A stretch of 21,439 nucleotides of DNA from a virus, in IMG/VR virus record IMGVR_UViG_3300011114_000154, positions 1 to 21,439 of that record; one strand, given 5' to 3'. The position numbers were made by a program, and so were the translations under genes. Position 1 is the stretch's first letter. Each line of letters begins with the position of its first letter. This document shows, one piece after another, positions 1 through 6,653 of the stretch. The notes under the pieces were generated by a model. That model saw only the letters and a program-made list of their open reading frames with translations, had not been told where the DNA came from and made no database searches.

Positions 1-364
1 TGGCCAGAGGCAACTCCAGACCCTCCGCCCTCCGCTTTGCAAACTCTGCCAGCTTTCGTGCGCGGCCACCCTTGGCTGCGCGGTATTCGGGGTCAACATA
101 TATCGCCTTCTCCTCAAGGACAGGCTCTGAACTGTACCACACGGGGCCGATGTTTAGCAGGATCGCGCCCTCAAGCTTGCCGCCCACTTCATCCCCAATC
201 ACGCCCACTATGCCGCCCTGCTGCGTGAGGGACTTGTACACTTGGTTTGCGAGAAGTGCGATGCTGGGTGCGATGAATGCATTCTCCTCTGTCGCCGCAA
301 TCGACAGCCGCATCATTTCATTGAAATCTTCCGCAGTTCCGATCCGAACCTTAATCTCGCTCAT
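1..364 (-). CDS. GNAT-family acetyltransferase (3' end cut by window)
   Basis: The first 121 residues of a protein that runs off the left edge. The N-terminus reads as a GNAT fold: a first strand (IKVRIGTAEDF), a helix with MMRLS, a central strand with EGAILLNIG, then a motif-A-like segment at residues 88-108 (IYVDPEYRAAKGGRARKL) that resembles the acetyl-CoA pyrophosphate loop R-x-x-G-x-G/A. GNAT enzymes move an acetyl group from acetyl-CoA to an amine. The substrate here cannot be told. The start is ATG at 364, with AAGGA seven bases upstream. Small GNAT genes sit among structural genes in many phages, and a role in modifying virion or host proteins is only a guess. It lies downstream of the minus-strand structural operon but is separated from it by the plus-strand HNH gene. 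Confidence 0.72.
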   Translation of the reverse strand, partial: MSEIKVRIGTAEDFNEMMRLSIAATEENAFIAPSIALLANQVYKSLTQQGGIVGVIGDEVGGKLEGAILLNIGPVWYSSEPVLEEKAIYVDPEYRAAKGGRARKLAEFAKRRAEGLELPLA

Positions 365-383
365 GCCTTAATCCTTTTCTCTC

Positions 384-412
384 TTGCAGTCTCACGGCAA
401 AACAGGTATATT
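384..412 (+). promoter_or_regulatory. Candidate sigma70-like promoter for the HNH gene
   Basis: TTGCAG (384-389) and TATATT (407-412) are separated by exactly 17 bases on the plus strand. The -10 box matches TATAAT at 5 of 6 positions and the -35 box matches TTGACA at 3 of 6. The expected start of transcription falls at or next to the ATG at 420, and no Shine-Dalgarno sequence precedes that ATG, so the mRNA could be leaderless. This is prediction from pattern only. Confidence 0.35.
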
Positions 413-419
413 TTTCGCT

Positions 420-905
420 ATGGAACATGCATACCTCACATATAACCTATCCTACGACCAGAATACAGGGTATTTCACATGGTCGCAGCCGCGCTCCAAA
501 ATCAAAGTTGGAGATGTGGCGGGACACACCCACAAGAAGACTGGATATGTCTCCATAGAGATAGACGGAAAAATTTATGCGGCACATCGATTGGCTTGGT
601 TTTATGTAACAGGCAAAATGCCTGAATTGCAAATTGACCACATAAATAGAATAAAAAATGACAACCGTTTTGAAAATTTGAGAGAGGCATCCAACGGTCA
701 AAATAGAGCAAATACGAAATCTTCAAGCAAACACGGCTTGAAGGGGGTTTCTTACAAAAAATGGCTCAAAGAAAAGCCATGGGAGGCAAGAATTACTTTT
801 GAAAAAAAAGTAAGGTCATTGGGGTGTTTTTCAACAAAAGAGGAAGCCCACGAGGCGTATTGCAAGGAAGCAAAACGACTTCATGGTGATTTTTTTAATC
901 CTTAA
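420..905 (+). CDS. HNH homing endonuclease with C-terminal AP2-like domain
   Basis: A 161-residue protein. The N-terminal part (SYDQNTGYFTW, then HRLAWFYVTGKMPE near residues 56-69) leads into the HNH core QIDHINRIKNDNRFENLR at 71-88, followed by Asn residues near 92-98. Residues about 104-161 look like an AP2 DNA-binding domain (HGLKGVSYKKW, WEARITF, GCFSTKEEAHEAYCKEAKRLHG). Such proteins are free-standing homing endonucleases that cut DNA and spread their own gene. It is the only plus-strand gene here and is visibly A/T-richer than its neighbours, both signs of recent insertion. Its stop overlaps the stop of the converging gene by a few bases. ATG 420 is chosen over an in-frame TTG at 384 because relatives start just before the SYD-x-x-TG-x-FTW segment. 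Confidence 0.88.
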   Translation: MEHAYLTYNLSYDQNTGYFTWSQPRSKIKVGDVAGHTHKKTGYVSIEIDGKIYAAHRLAWFYVTGKMPELQIDHINRIKNDNRFENLREASNGQNRANTKSSSKHGLKGVSYKKWLKEKPWEARITFEKKVRSLGCFSTKEEAHEAYCKEAKRLHGDFFNP

Positions 906-1468
906 TCGCGCTTCGGGCCAGGTAATTTTTGCAAAGTCTTAATAGTTTTCTGGCGCATCTTTTTCACAAATGCGTCCAAGATTTTGTGGCCGTGATCCAG
1001 ATCACCCTTGCCAATCTCGACAACGTCTTCGGGTGGTATCACATACTCGCCGCCAGCCGCAACGATGGGTACTGAATCAACATCACCACCCTCAGCCTTG
1101 CGTGGGGCTGGAACGCCGTATGGAAGCCCGTTGGCCCCGTATGGCATCCCGCTTTGCCCGTACGGCCTCTTGCCAGAGAAGATGTTCTTGGCGACCTTGA
1201 AGCCAGCCATGGAATTTCCCTCACCCATGGCCGAGATGATGTCTGCGGGGATGACGTAGGAGCCAGATGCCACATGCATCGGGAGGTGGTCTGTGCGGCC
1301 AGCCACAGAACTGTGGATGGCACCCTTGTGAACCTTTGTCCTTCCACCGCGCGCGCGAGCGGTTCTGAGGGCTGCGGCGATAGCCTGATCCTGTGGGTGT
1401 CCAGCGTCCACCATCTCTGAGATATTATCAGAAATGGTTTCCTGCGATGATCCATGCTTTAGCGGCAT
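902..1468 (-). CDS. Conserved phage protein with two YVIP repeats
   Basis: 188 residues, function unknown. The N-terminus (MPLKHGSSQETISDNISEM, then PQDQAIAAALRTA) is a small helical module often seen at the start of phage proteins. Two related segments follow: residues 66-97 (VASGSYVIPADII, AMGEGN, AGFK) and 136-170 (VAAGGEYVIPPEDVV, IGKGD, GHKILDAFV). This looks like an internal duplication, joined by a linker with three PYG motifs at 102-118. A similar architecture occurs in many phages near tail genes, where it is annotated only as hypothetical. The start follows GAGGGAG by about six bases and lies one base after the stop of the upstream gene, so the two are probably translated together. 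Confidence 0.8.
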   Translation of the reverse strand: MPLKHGSSQETISDNISEMVDAGHPQDQAIAAALRTARARGGRTKVHKGAIHSSVAGRTDHLPMHVASGSYVIPADIISAMGEGNSMAGFKVAKNIFSGKRPYGQSGMPYGANGLPYGVPAPRKAEGGDVDSVPIVAAGGEYVIPPEDVVEIGKGDLDHGHKILDAFVKKMRQKTIKTLQKLPGPKRD

Positions 1469-1469
1469 T

Positions 1470-1820
1470 TTATGCTCCCTCAGAGTACGAGATTACGACA
1501 GTCATACCAGTGCCTGGGACAACGACGAGGCCATTGTTGTATGGCATATTGATCACCGTCACGCCAACGGCGTTTGCCACTGCCGCCAAGCCGCTAGTCA
1601 AGCTGGATGCGTTGTTGCTGTCATACACCACGCAGTTGGAACTGCCAGCGACCACGACACTGATTGAGGCGAGCCTGCCTTGGCCATTGGCTACCAAAGT
1701 GGTTGCAGTCAGAGTGGATGATCGGGCGGTTCCGTTGATTTTGAGGTACGTCTGGCCAAGCTGGTTCACCGAGGTGACAAGGTTCTTGGCGGCGGTAAGA
1801 ATGTCTGACAGAGATGCCAT
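1470..1820 (-). CDS. Small beta-rich phage structural protein, unknown role
   Basis: About 116 residues. A short helical start (SLSDILTAAKNLVTSVNQLGQTYLKINGT) is followed by Ala/Ser/Val/Thr-rich beta segments (LASISVVVAGSSNCVVYDS, VGVTVINMPY, LVVVPGTGMTVVISYS). No catalytic motif is visible. The composition and position, just after the large neck or tail protein, suggest a small virion or tail-assembly protein. The start used is ATG at 1820, which shares one base with the upstream stop (TGATG), so translation is probably coupled. A TTG one codon earlier is possible but less likely. I do not recognise a named family. Confidence 0.72.
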   Translation of the reverse strand: MASLSDILTAAKNLVTSVNQLGQTYLKINGTARSSTLTATTLVANGQGRLASISVVVAGSSNCVVYDSNNASSLTSGLAAVANAVGVTVINMPYNNGLVVVPGTGMTVVISYSEGA

Positions 1821-4372
1821 CAATATTTTCCATCTGGTTGGAGGCGGTATCGGATGTTACCCAATCGCCAGAACGTGTCGATCTGGCTGCCCGCAATCTT
1901 GATTGAGATCAGGCGCGCACGAATGCGTGGCGAGATGTACTCTGTCCCTTGGTTTACGTTGTACGGCCCATAAACTCTGGGTGTCTGGCCTGGGTAGTCC
2001 ACAGCGTAGAACGTGATATTGACGTTGGCATTGTTCGAGCCGCCGTAATATCCCCACTTCATGTCTGGCCAGACCTGATCAAGGAACGTCATATTGTCAC
2101 CCTCACTGAGGGCAAAGTAACCTGTCTGGACATATGCATCCATCTCAGCGCCAGCGGCATTCTGGGATGTCTCATGCTGGTAGATGATGCCGTCATCATC
2201 AGCGCCAATGGGTGGGCCGAAAACCCCCTGATCAATCCAAGCGGTGCGGGTCAGCGTACCAAAATCCCATTGCTGGAGCAGGGTGTTGTACTTGACGTAC
2301 TTTGTGGGGACACCATTCGACCCTGTGGTTGGGTAATACCAAGAAATCTCGCCAAAGCGACTGTTGGGCGCGCAACGAATGTTGCTGAGGTAGTCTTGGT
2401 CGATGTCTTGGAAGATGACATCCCAGACGGGGCATGGCAGCGGCTGAACGCCACCCCCAGCCAAGACAAAGAACTGGCTCTGGCTCATCCAGTACACGAT
2501 ACCACTCATGGTTCCCATGGCCTTTCGGCCAATCAAACCGCAGCCAGCGCCAATCTCGTTGAACGAATATACCAGTGGCAAGTTGATGTACTGCATCGAC
2601 CACAAATTGGTGTCCGTCCACAGAAGGCCCTGCTGCGGCCCCTGCATACCGCCGACAATCTTAGACCCCTTCGGGATGCGGAAAGAACCCGCCTGATTGC
2701 TGACCGTGGCAACCCAACTGGTAAAGTTGCCAATGTCCGTCCAACGCACCAGAAGTGGGTCTTTTATGCCATTGAATGTCGTGCCGTAGCAAATGATCTG
2801 ACGCTCTGGCATCGACACAAAGAAGCCTTCGCTGACTGTGGGGGCATAGGGAACAACGTTTGCATGATTGCCGCCATCCATAGTGTCGTAATAGAACAGA
2901 CCGCTGTTGGTTGGGCTTGCCATCAAGAAGCCGCCCCAGTTGTCCAAAGACCAGTCATTGACCTCAAGGGGTGCAGACACGTTTTGACTGGTGGAACTGT
3001 ACACACCAGGTGGAAATCCCCACGAATCAGTGGTGACAGTCCCAGATGTCTCGGTTGCGGGATTTGTTGTCACCGCAAAGGAGAATGTACTGGTAGCGCC
3101 AGAAGTTGCCGCCGTGACAATGAACGTCCCATTGTAGTTTGTGGTGCCAGTAATTGTAATTCGCGTATTTGGGGCGACATACAAAACCTGATTTACCGTC
3201 ACCGTTGCCACGAGGCTGGATGCGGATATTGACGCAATGGCAAGTTGACGGCCACCACTTGAGGTTACGCCCGTGCCAAATCCGCCAGCGCCAAAGAGGC
3301 CGTCACCAAAGCCACCTGGAGGCGGTATGTTCTGCTTACCCACGTAGTAGACGATCCTTGCGGCACCCCCATTCATTGACACGGTCTGAGTCGATGTTGC
3401 AGAGTTCTCCGCCGCAATGTAAAAATCATTTGCTGTCAGCACTGGTGTATCAAGTACGATGTAATTCCCATAGAGGGTCAAGCCCCCAACGCTCACTGGA
3501 ACCAAAATGGCAAATGTCGATCCCGCAGTGTACCCATGGTTTGCCAAGGTTACCTTAACATTGATCTGGCCGCTCGTGGTGTCAAAAACAGGCACCGCGC
3601 CGCTAGGCGCAATAAAGGTGCCAGCCACAGTCAAGGGGCCAAAGTTGGTCGTGCCAGTTGAGAAGGTAAACGTCCCAGCAGACGATGTGAGGACTGTCCA
3701 AGCAGCATTGTACCCAACTGGAGTTACAACTGAAAAAGTTACTGTGGAGCCAACCGTCACAACGGTAGTGGATGGGGAGCAAATCGCCGTGGCAATGAAG
3801 TTGGGTGACGAACCTGATACCGTTATCGCGGTAACCGAAAATGTCTGCGTGGCGGGTGTTGTCAGGCCAATAATGTTTCGGGCAACAACTTGGTACGCAT
3901 CATCGTTCAAGGCAATTGGAGGGTAATACCCAGACAGTATGATGCCACCCACGCTGATTGGAGTCAGGATGTTTACACCATCGTACGATGAAATATTTGA
4001 ATTAGTGTCATTGATGGTTACAGTGGCCGATCCACTCACCGTGTCAACCGACACTGGAAGATTGTATTCGTAGAACTGGGGCGATATTTCAGATGAAAAG
4101 CCGTTGGCTGTTGCAATGTTTAGACTGTCCTCATCCCCAATTGCCAAATAAGATTCGCCGTCTATGTTGGCCCAAGAGTGCAGGGCGCGCACAACCGAAG
4201 ACTGAGCATTGCTGACAAACTGCGTCCAGCCTCCAAGCTTTTGAGGCAGCCCAAGGCCCTGCCGATCTGGCACAAACCTGATCAGATTGCTCTCAGAGAT
4301 AGCCGCCTCATTCAGGGCGGGTGTCCTGTTCTGGTCAACACCTGGTATTAGCTTGAGGCTTGCGTGTGGCAT
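1820..4372 (-). CDS. Large neck/tail protein, P22 gp10-like, with FCCH-like modules
   Basis: 850 residues. The N-terminus (ASLKLIPGVDQNRT, then LIRFVPDRQGLGLPQKLGGW) and the C-terminal half (residues about 455-850, with PLLVRWTDIGNFTSW, FRIPKGSKIVGGM, SQSQFFVLAGGGVQPLPCPV and WYYPTTGSNGVPTKYVKYN) match the type of phage protein that forms a beta-propeller tail hub, called packaged-DNA stabilisation protein in P22-like phages. Between them lie several beta-rich modules: 112-170, 182-260, 268-345 and 375-447. Two of these carry the same motif (P-I/V-SVGG-hydrophobic-x-L-x-G-x-Y at 138-150 and 292-304). These resemble the small barrel often annotated as E1 FCCH-like in phages. It probably plugs or extends the portal after DNA packaging. 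It starts three bases after the upstream adaptor gene, with GAGG seven bases before the ATG. Confidence 0.75.
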   Translation of the reverse strand: MPHASLKLIPGVDQNRTPALNEAAISESNLIRFVPDRQGLGLPQKLGGWTQFVSNAQSSVVRALHSWANIDGESYLAIGDEDSLNIATANGFSSEISPQFYEYNLPVSVDTVSGSATVTINDTNSNISSYDGVNILTPISVGGIILSGYYPPIALNDDAYQVVARNIIGLTTPATQTFSVTAITVSGSSPNFIATAICSPSTTVVTVGSTVTFSVVTPVGYNAAWTVLTSSAGTFTFSTGTTNFGPLTVAGTFIAPSGAVPVFDTTSGQINVKVTLANHGYTAGSTFAILVPVSVGGLTLYGNYIVLDTPVLTANDFYIAAENSATSTQTVSMNGGAARIVYYVGKQNIPPPGGFGDGLFGAGGFGTGVTSSGGRQLAIASISASSLVATVTVNQVLYVAPNTRITITGTTNYNGTFIVTAATSGATSTFSFAVTTNPATETSGTVTTDSWGFPPGVYSSTSQNVSAPLEVNDWSLDNWGGFLMASPTNSGLFYYDTMDGGNHANVVPYAPTVSEGFFVSMPERQIICYGTTFNGIKDPLLVRWTDIGNFTSWVATVSNQAGSFRIPKGSKIVGGMQGPQQGLLWTDTNLWSMQYINLPLVYSFNEIGAGCGLIGRKAMGTMSGIVYWMSQSQFFVLAGGGVQPLPCPVWDVIFQDIDQDYLSNIRCAPNSRFGEISWYYPTTGSNGVPTKYVKYNTLLQQWDFGTLTRTAWIDQGVFGPPIGADDDGIIYQHETSQNAAGAEMDAYVQTGYFALSEGDNMTFLDQVWPDMKWGYYGGSNNANVNITFYAVDYPGQTPRVYGPYNVNQGTEYISPRIRARLISIKIAGSQIDTFWRLGNIRYRLQPDGKY

Positions 4373-4375
4373 TTA

Positions 4376-5116
4376 TCAGCCTCGCGTTGGTGATGCGACA
4401 GGGGCGGGCGCTTGAGATGACCACGCCGCACCCTCGTACTTCTTCCGCGCCTCTTCAACCATTGCAGACTTGAGTAGGGTGCCGTACTGGCTTTCATAGC
4501 TCTGCGCCATCTGGGGATCGTCTGACTGCCTGCCAAAGTTGCGCTGATAGGCAGAGATGTAGATCATGGATGCCATGATCAGGAGGTCTGGCAGATACTG
4601 GCTGATAAATGTGGTTGGCACATCTTCTGATAGCGGCGCAGGTCGAACCGTACCCACCACTTCAACATAATAGTCAACATCTGGAACAGGCCCAACGAGA
4701 AATAACGTGTCGTTAAATGGGGCGAAGTATTTTGGCTGACCCCTATTTGCAGTCAATGCAGACCCAAAAACAGCATCCAAGAACTCTTTGGTCACTGGCA
4801 GGAGCGGTATGCGATTATTGGAGTTTGGGTCAGTTTGCCCAGCGGGGGTGATTAAGTTGATTTGCTCACTGACAACAAAGTACGATCCTCCAGCAAGGTT
4901 TTGGCTGAAAGACAGGTTCCTGTTTCCAGTTGTCAGCTTGTAATTGACCCCAGACAGGGATGCCGATGTAATCAAAAGGTCAAGGTCACGGTTGATGCGC
5001 AAAGTGGCGTAGTCGATCATTGAGGGAAGAATTGCCAAGAAGTTGACATCATCCTCCTCAACCACGGCCATCTGCGCGATCTGCGTCTTGTACGTTGCGT
5101 ATGTCAGTCCAACCAT
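4376..5116 (-). CDS. Head-tail adaptor protein (SU10-adaptor-like)
   Basis: 246 residues. The N-terminal segment TYATYKTQIAQMAVVEEDD, followed by FLAILPSMIDYATLRINRDLDL, is the helical signature of phage adaptor proteins that dock on the portal (SU10 adaptor-like type). The middle has beta strands, including NDTLFLVGPVPDVDYYVEVVG. The C-terminal part carries the helix QYLPDLLIMASMIYISAYQRN, then a charged helix and a disordered PAPVASPTRG tail. Adaptors form a ring under the portal and link it to the tail. The same layout of strand, PVPD turn, strand and helix is present in the protein at 9438-10118, so the two may be paralogues. A promoter-like site lies directly upstream and the gp10-like gene directly downstream. 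Confidence 0.72.
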   Translation of the reverse strand: MVGLTYATYKTQIAQMAVVEEDDVNFLAILPSMIDYATLRINRDLDLLITSASLSGVNYKLTTGNRNLSFSQNLAGGSYFVVSEQINLITPAGQTDPNSNNRIPLLPVTKEFLDAVFGSALTANRGQPKYFAPFNDTLFLVGPVPDVDYYVEVVGTVRPAPLSEDVPTTFISQYLPDLLIMASMIYISAYQRNFGRQSDDPQMAQSYESQYGTLLKSAMVEEARKKYEGAAWSSQAPAPVASPTRG

Positions 5117-5139
5117 GAGGTCACCTTACGTTTTCAGGC

Positions 5140-5168
5140 ACTATAGACTAAATCCGCCACTTATCCAA
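5140..5168 (-). promoter_or_regulatory. Candidate sigma70-like promoter before adaptor gene
   Basis: On the minus strand TTGGAT (5168-5163) and TATAGT (5145-5140) are 17 bases apart. The -10 box matches the consensus at 5 of 6 positions and the -35 box matches only in its TTG. It sits in the largest gap of this part of the operon, with its -35 overlapping the stop of the DUF6378 gene, about 24 bases before the adaptor start. It could give the adaptor and neck genes their own transcript. No experimental support. Confidence 0.35.
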
Positions 5169-5430
5169 TAGACGTTGCGATCTCACCGCCGCAGGCAAAA
5201 TACCCAACGCCATCCACCCAATTGTCTGCGTGGCTCGGATTTGACTTGATCCTCGCCGCCTTCAGTAAAGCCATCATCACGGCAACGTCATCTTTCGTGA
5301 TTGGGATGTCCAAGTGGATAGACCAATACTTTGCAATCGTATCAAAATTGTCCTCCATGTTGCCGTGAGTGGCATCGCGGTCTTTGGTTATGGCCTGCTT
5401 TGCCGCATCAAGAACTTGAGATCGGTTCAT
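5161..5430 (-). CDS. DUF6378 domain protein
   Basis: 89 residues, nearly all one domain. The visible signature is AITKDRDATHGNMEDNFDTIAKYW, here given in two parts: KDRDATHGN and EDNFDTIAKYW, then ITKDDVAVMMALLKAARI, and NPSHADNWVDGVGYFACG near the C-terminus. This is the pattern of the DUF6378 family, which is common in phages and prophages and has no established function. The conserved acidic and His residues might bind a metal, which is inference. It starts with an ATGA overlap at the end of the putative outer spanin gene, so it belongs to the lysis transcript by position, though a lysis role is not implied. Confidence 0.8.
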   Translation of the reverse strand: MNRSQVLDAAKQAITKDRDATHGNMEDNFDTIAKYWSIHLDIPITKDDVAVMMALLKAARIKSNPSHADNWVDGVGYFACGGEIATSIG

Positions 5431-5627
5431 TTGCAGGCCCTATCGATTGAGGCAATCAGGATCGCGCCAGTCACAACGGACTTGTCACCACCGTCCTCGG
5501 CAAGGGCAGCGGCGTGGTTTGTCCTCTTATCGGCGGTGCCATCGCAAATAGCGTTACTGCTTACCACGTTCGCGCAGCCACTCACGGAGGACAGCAGGGT
5601 CATCACCAATAGCTTTTTCAACATCAT
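5427..5627 (-). CDS. Small lipoprotein, candidate outer-membrane spanin (Rz1-like)
   Basis: About 66 residues. It has a clear lipoprotein signal peptide: a Lys-Lys start, a hydrophobic stretch (LLVMTLLSSVSG) and a lipobox ending in Cys, followed by ANVV. The mature part is short and includes AICDGT, NHAAALAEDGG and SVVTGAILIASI. In phages of Gram-negative hosts a tiny lipoprotein that overlaps an inner-membrane partner is the usual outer spanin; the pair fuses inner and outer membranes in the last step of lysis. Its first 74 bases overlap the end of the upstream gene in another reading frame, just as in Rz/Rz1 pairs. The start is ATG 5627, six bases after AAAGGA; ATG 5624 is also possible. 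No Pro-rich region is present, so the assignment rests on topology and position. Confidence 0.65.
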   Translation of the reverse strand: MMLKKLLVMTLLSSVSGCANVVSSNAICDGTADKRTNHAAALAEDGGDKSVVTGAILIASIDRACK

Positions 5628-5775
5628 CAATTTCCTTTCGGGTTTTTATATAAGATTCGGCTGCCTCGACGTCGGACTGTTGGCGTTGATCACGCCGCCC
5701 AGCCATCCACGCAGCAAACAAAAGGGCCGCAAGCCCTGCGGCCCACATCGCGGTGCGCTTGATCCATCCAAACAT
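5554..5775 (-). CDS. Small membrane protein, candidate inner-membrane spanin (Rz-like)
   Basis: 73 residues. A short positive N-terminus (GWIKR) leads to one transmembrane helix at about residues 8-25 (MWAAGLAALLFAAWMAG). A charged, helical, coiled-coil-like tail follows (RRDQRQQSDVEAAESYIKTRKEID, here split: RRDQRQQSDVEAAESY and IKTRKEIDDVEKAI), ending in LREWLRERGKQ. This N-in, C-out layout with a periplasmic coiled coil is that of inner-membrane spanins, although the protein is shorter than lambda Rz. It starts with a TGATG overlap at the endolysin stop, and its last third overlaps the lipoprotein gene in a different frame. It could instead be a pinholin or antiholin, but the overlap with a lipoprotein favours a spanin. 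Confidence 0.65.
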   Translation of the reverse strand: MFGWIKRTAMWAAGLAALLFAAWMAGRRDQRQQSDVEAAESYIKTRKEIDDVEKAIGDDPAVLREWLRERGKQ

Positions 5776-6404
5776 CAGCGGTCACCATCTGCCCACTTAC
5801 GGAGGCGCTCACGCATGATCCACAGAGCGGCCAGCACGACCACGCCCGCAAACACGAGCGCCACAATCTGAGCCGTGCCATCCAACGCGCCGACTGCCGC
5901 GACGCCCGCGCCCGCGCCCGATACGATCTGCACGGCAGATGCCTGCATTGTGGTGGATTGCGCCACGTTATCACGCTCTGGCTCGGCCACTGTCAGCCCC
6001 GTCGCGCCTGTCTTAAACGGCGTCCCCCACGAGCGTTTTGGGCCTGTGTCAATGTGGATAAATCCCTGCTTGGGGTAATAGCCAAACCCCGTAAAGCCTA
6101 CGGCGCGCGCTGCGGCCTCAAATTGTTCGGGGTCTTGGTTTTCCATGCGCACGTCAAATGCGATACCCTGCATATGCTGGCTGTTCTTTGCGCCGCCAAC
6201 GGCTCGGTTATGTTCTGGGCTGCGGTACGCAGAAGTCAACAGCAGGGGGCGCTTTAGGCTGTTGCGCAGAGCCTGCAGCTTGTCCAGAGCGTCCTCATTT
6301 ACGCCTAGCGCGCCCGTACCTTTGCAGGCAATCTCGCGCGGGCTGAAACTTTTCCAGCGCCATTCATCCTTTGGAACATTTGAAAAGTGCGTGTACAGCT
6401 TCAT
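5775..6404 (-). CDS. Endolysin: peptidase M15 domain with C-terminal membrane anchor
   Basis: 209 residues. Residues about 15-125 form a zinc D,D-carboxypeptidase-like (M15A type) domain. Visible motifs are TSAYRSPEHN (57-66), the SxHxxGxAxD box SQHMQGIAFD with His77 and Asp84, and FIHID with His117 and Asp119; these provide the likely metal ligands and catalytic acid. Such enzymes cut peptide bonds in peptidoglycan stems or cross-bridges. After a Ser/Thr/Ala linker, residues about 180-197 form a hydrophobic helix (IVALVFAGVVVLAALWIM) followed by a basic tail. A C-terminal anchor is unusual for an endolysin and suggests a membrane-tethered enzyme. It starts with an ATGA overlap with the upstream membrane protein and is followed by the spanin pair, forming a compact lysis cassette. 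Confidence 0.85.
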   Translation of the reverse strand: MKLYTHFSNVPKDEWRWKSFSPREIACKGTGALGVNEDALDKLQALRNSLKRPLLLTSAYRSPEHNRAVGGAKNSQHMQGIAFDVRMENQDPEQFEAAARAVGFTGFGYYPKQGFIHIDTGPKRSWGTPFKTGATGLTVAEPERDNVAQSTTMQASAVQIVSGAGAGVAAVGALDGTAQIVALVFAGVVVLAALWIMRERLRKWADGDR

Positions 6405-6631
6405 TTTCCCACCTTTGCGATTAGGGCTTTGATGTCATCTCGTATTTCGGCCAGCATGGAGTTGGTTTCACCGCGCGAGCGTTGGGCCGCATCCATGTCT
6501 TCCTTGCGCTGGTTCCACAGGCGCTTGATCTCTTTACCGTTCTCAACGCTGCCAGCCTCAAGGCGGATAAGCCACACCACCACAGCTACAAAGCTGACGC
6601 CAATCGGCCAGTATGCAAAAATGCCTTCCAT
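6401..6631 (-). CDS. Small membrane protein with coiled coil, candidate holin
   Basis: 76 residues. One hydrophobic segment lies at about residues 7-23 (YWPIGVSFVAVVVWLIR) and is followed by a long charged helix (ENGKEIKRLWNQRKEDMDAAQ and then MLAEIRDDIKALIAKVGK) with heptad-like spacing. It directly precedes the endolysin with a four-base ATGA overlap, the usual place for a holin. Single-span holins and holin-associated proteins with this size exist, so holin is the best guess. A regulator of the endolysin is another option. No sequence motif proves either. AGGGGAG lies about ten bases before the ATG. Confidence 0.55.
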   Translation of the reverse strand: MEGIFAYWPIGVSFVAVVVWLIRLEAGSVENGKEIKRLWNQRKEDMDAAQRSRGETNSMLAEIRDDIKALIAKVGK

Positions 6632-6653
6632 TATGCAGACACTCCCCTAATCG

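Noticed and set aside
384-419. TTG start of the HNH gene 12 codons upstream
   Set aside because: It adds residues not expected for the family, has no ribosome-binding site, and overlaps the likely -35 box.
1949-3232. Long plus-strand open frame (427 codons) opposite the neck protein
   Set aside because: It lies fully antisense to a well-supported gene, has no recognisable domain or ribosome-binding site, and its composition (many Cys, His, Arg) is that of a shadow frame.
5133-5147. CACTATAG on the plus strand, like the core of a T7 promoter
   Set aside because: Only the core matches, no plus-strand gene follows, and the same bases are better read as a minus-strand -10 box.
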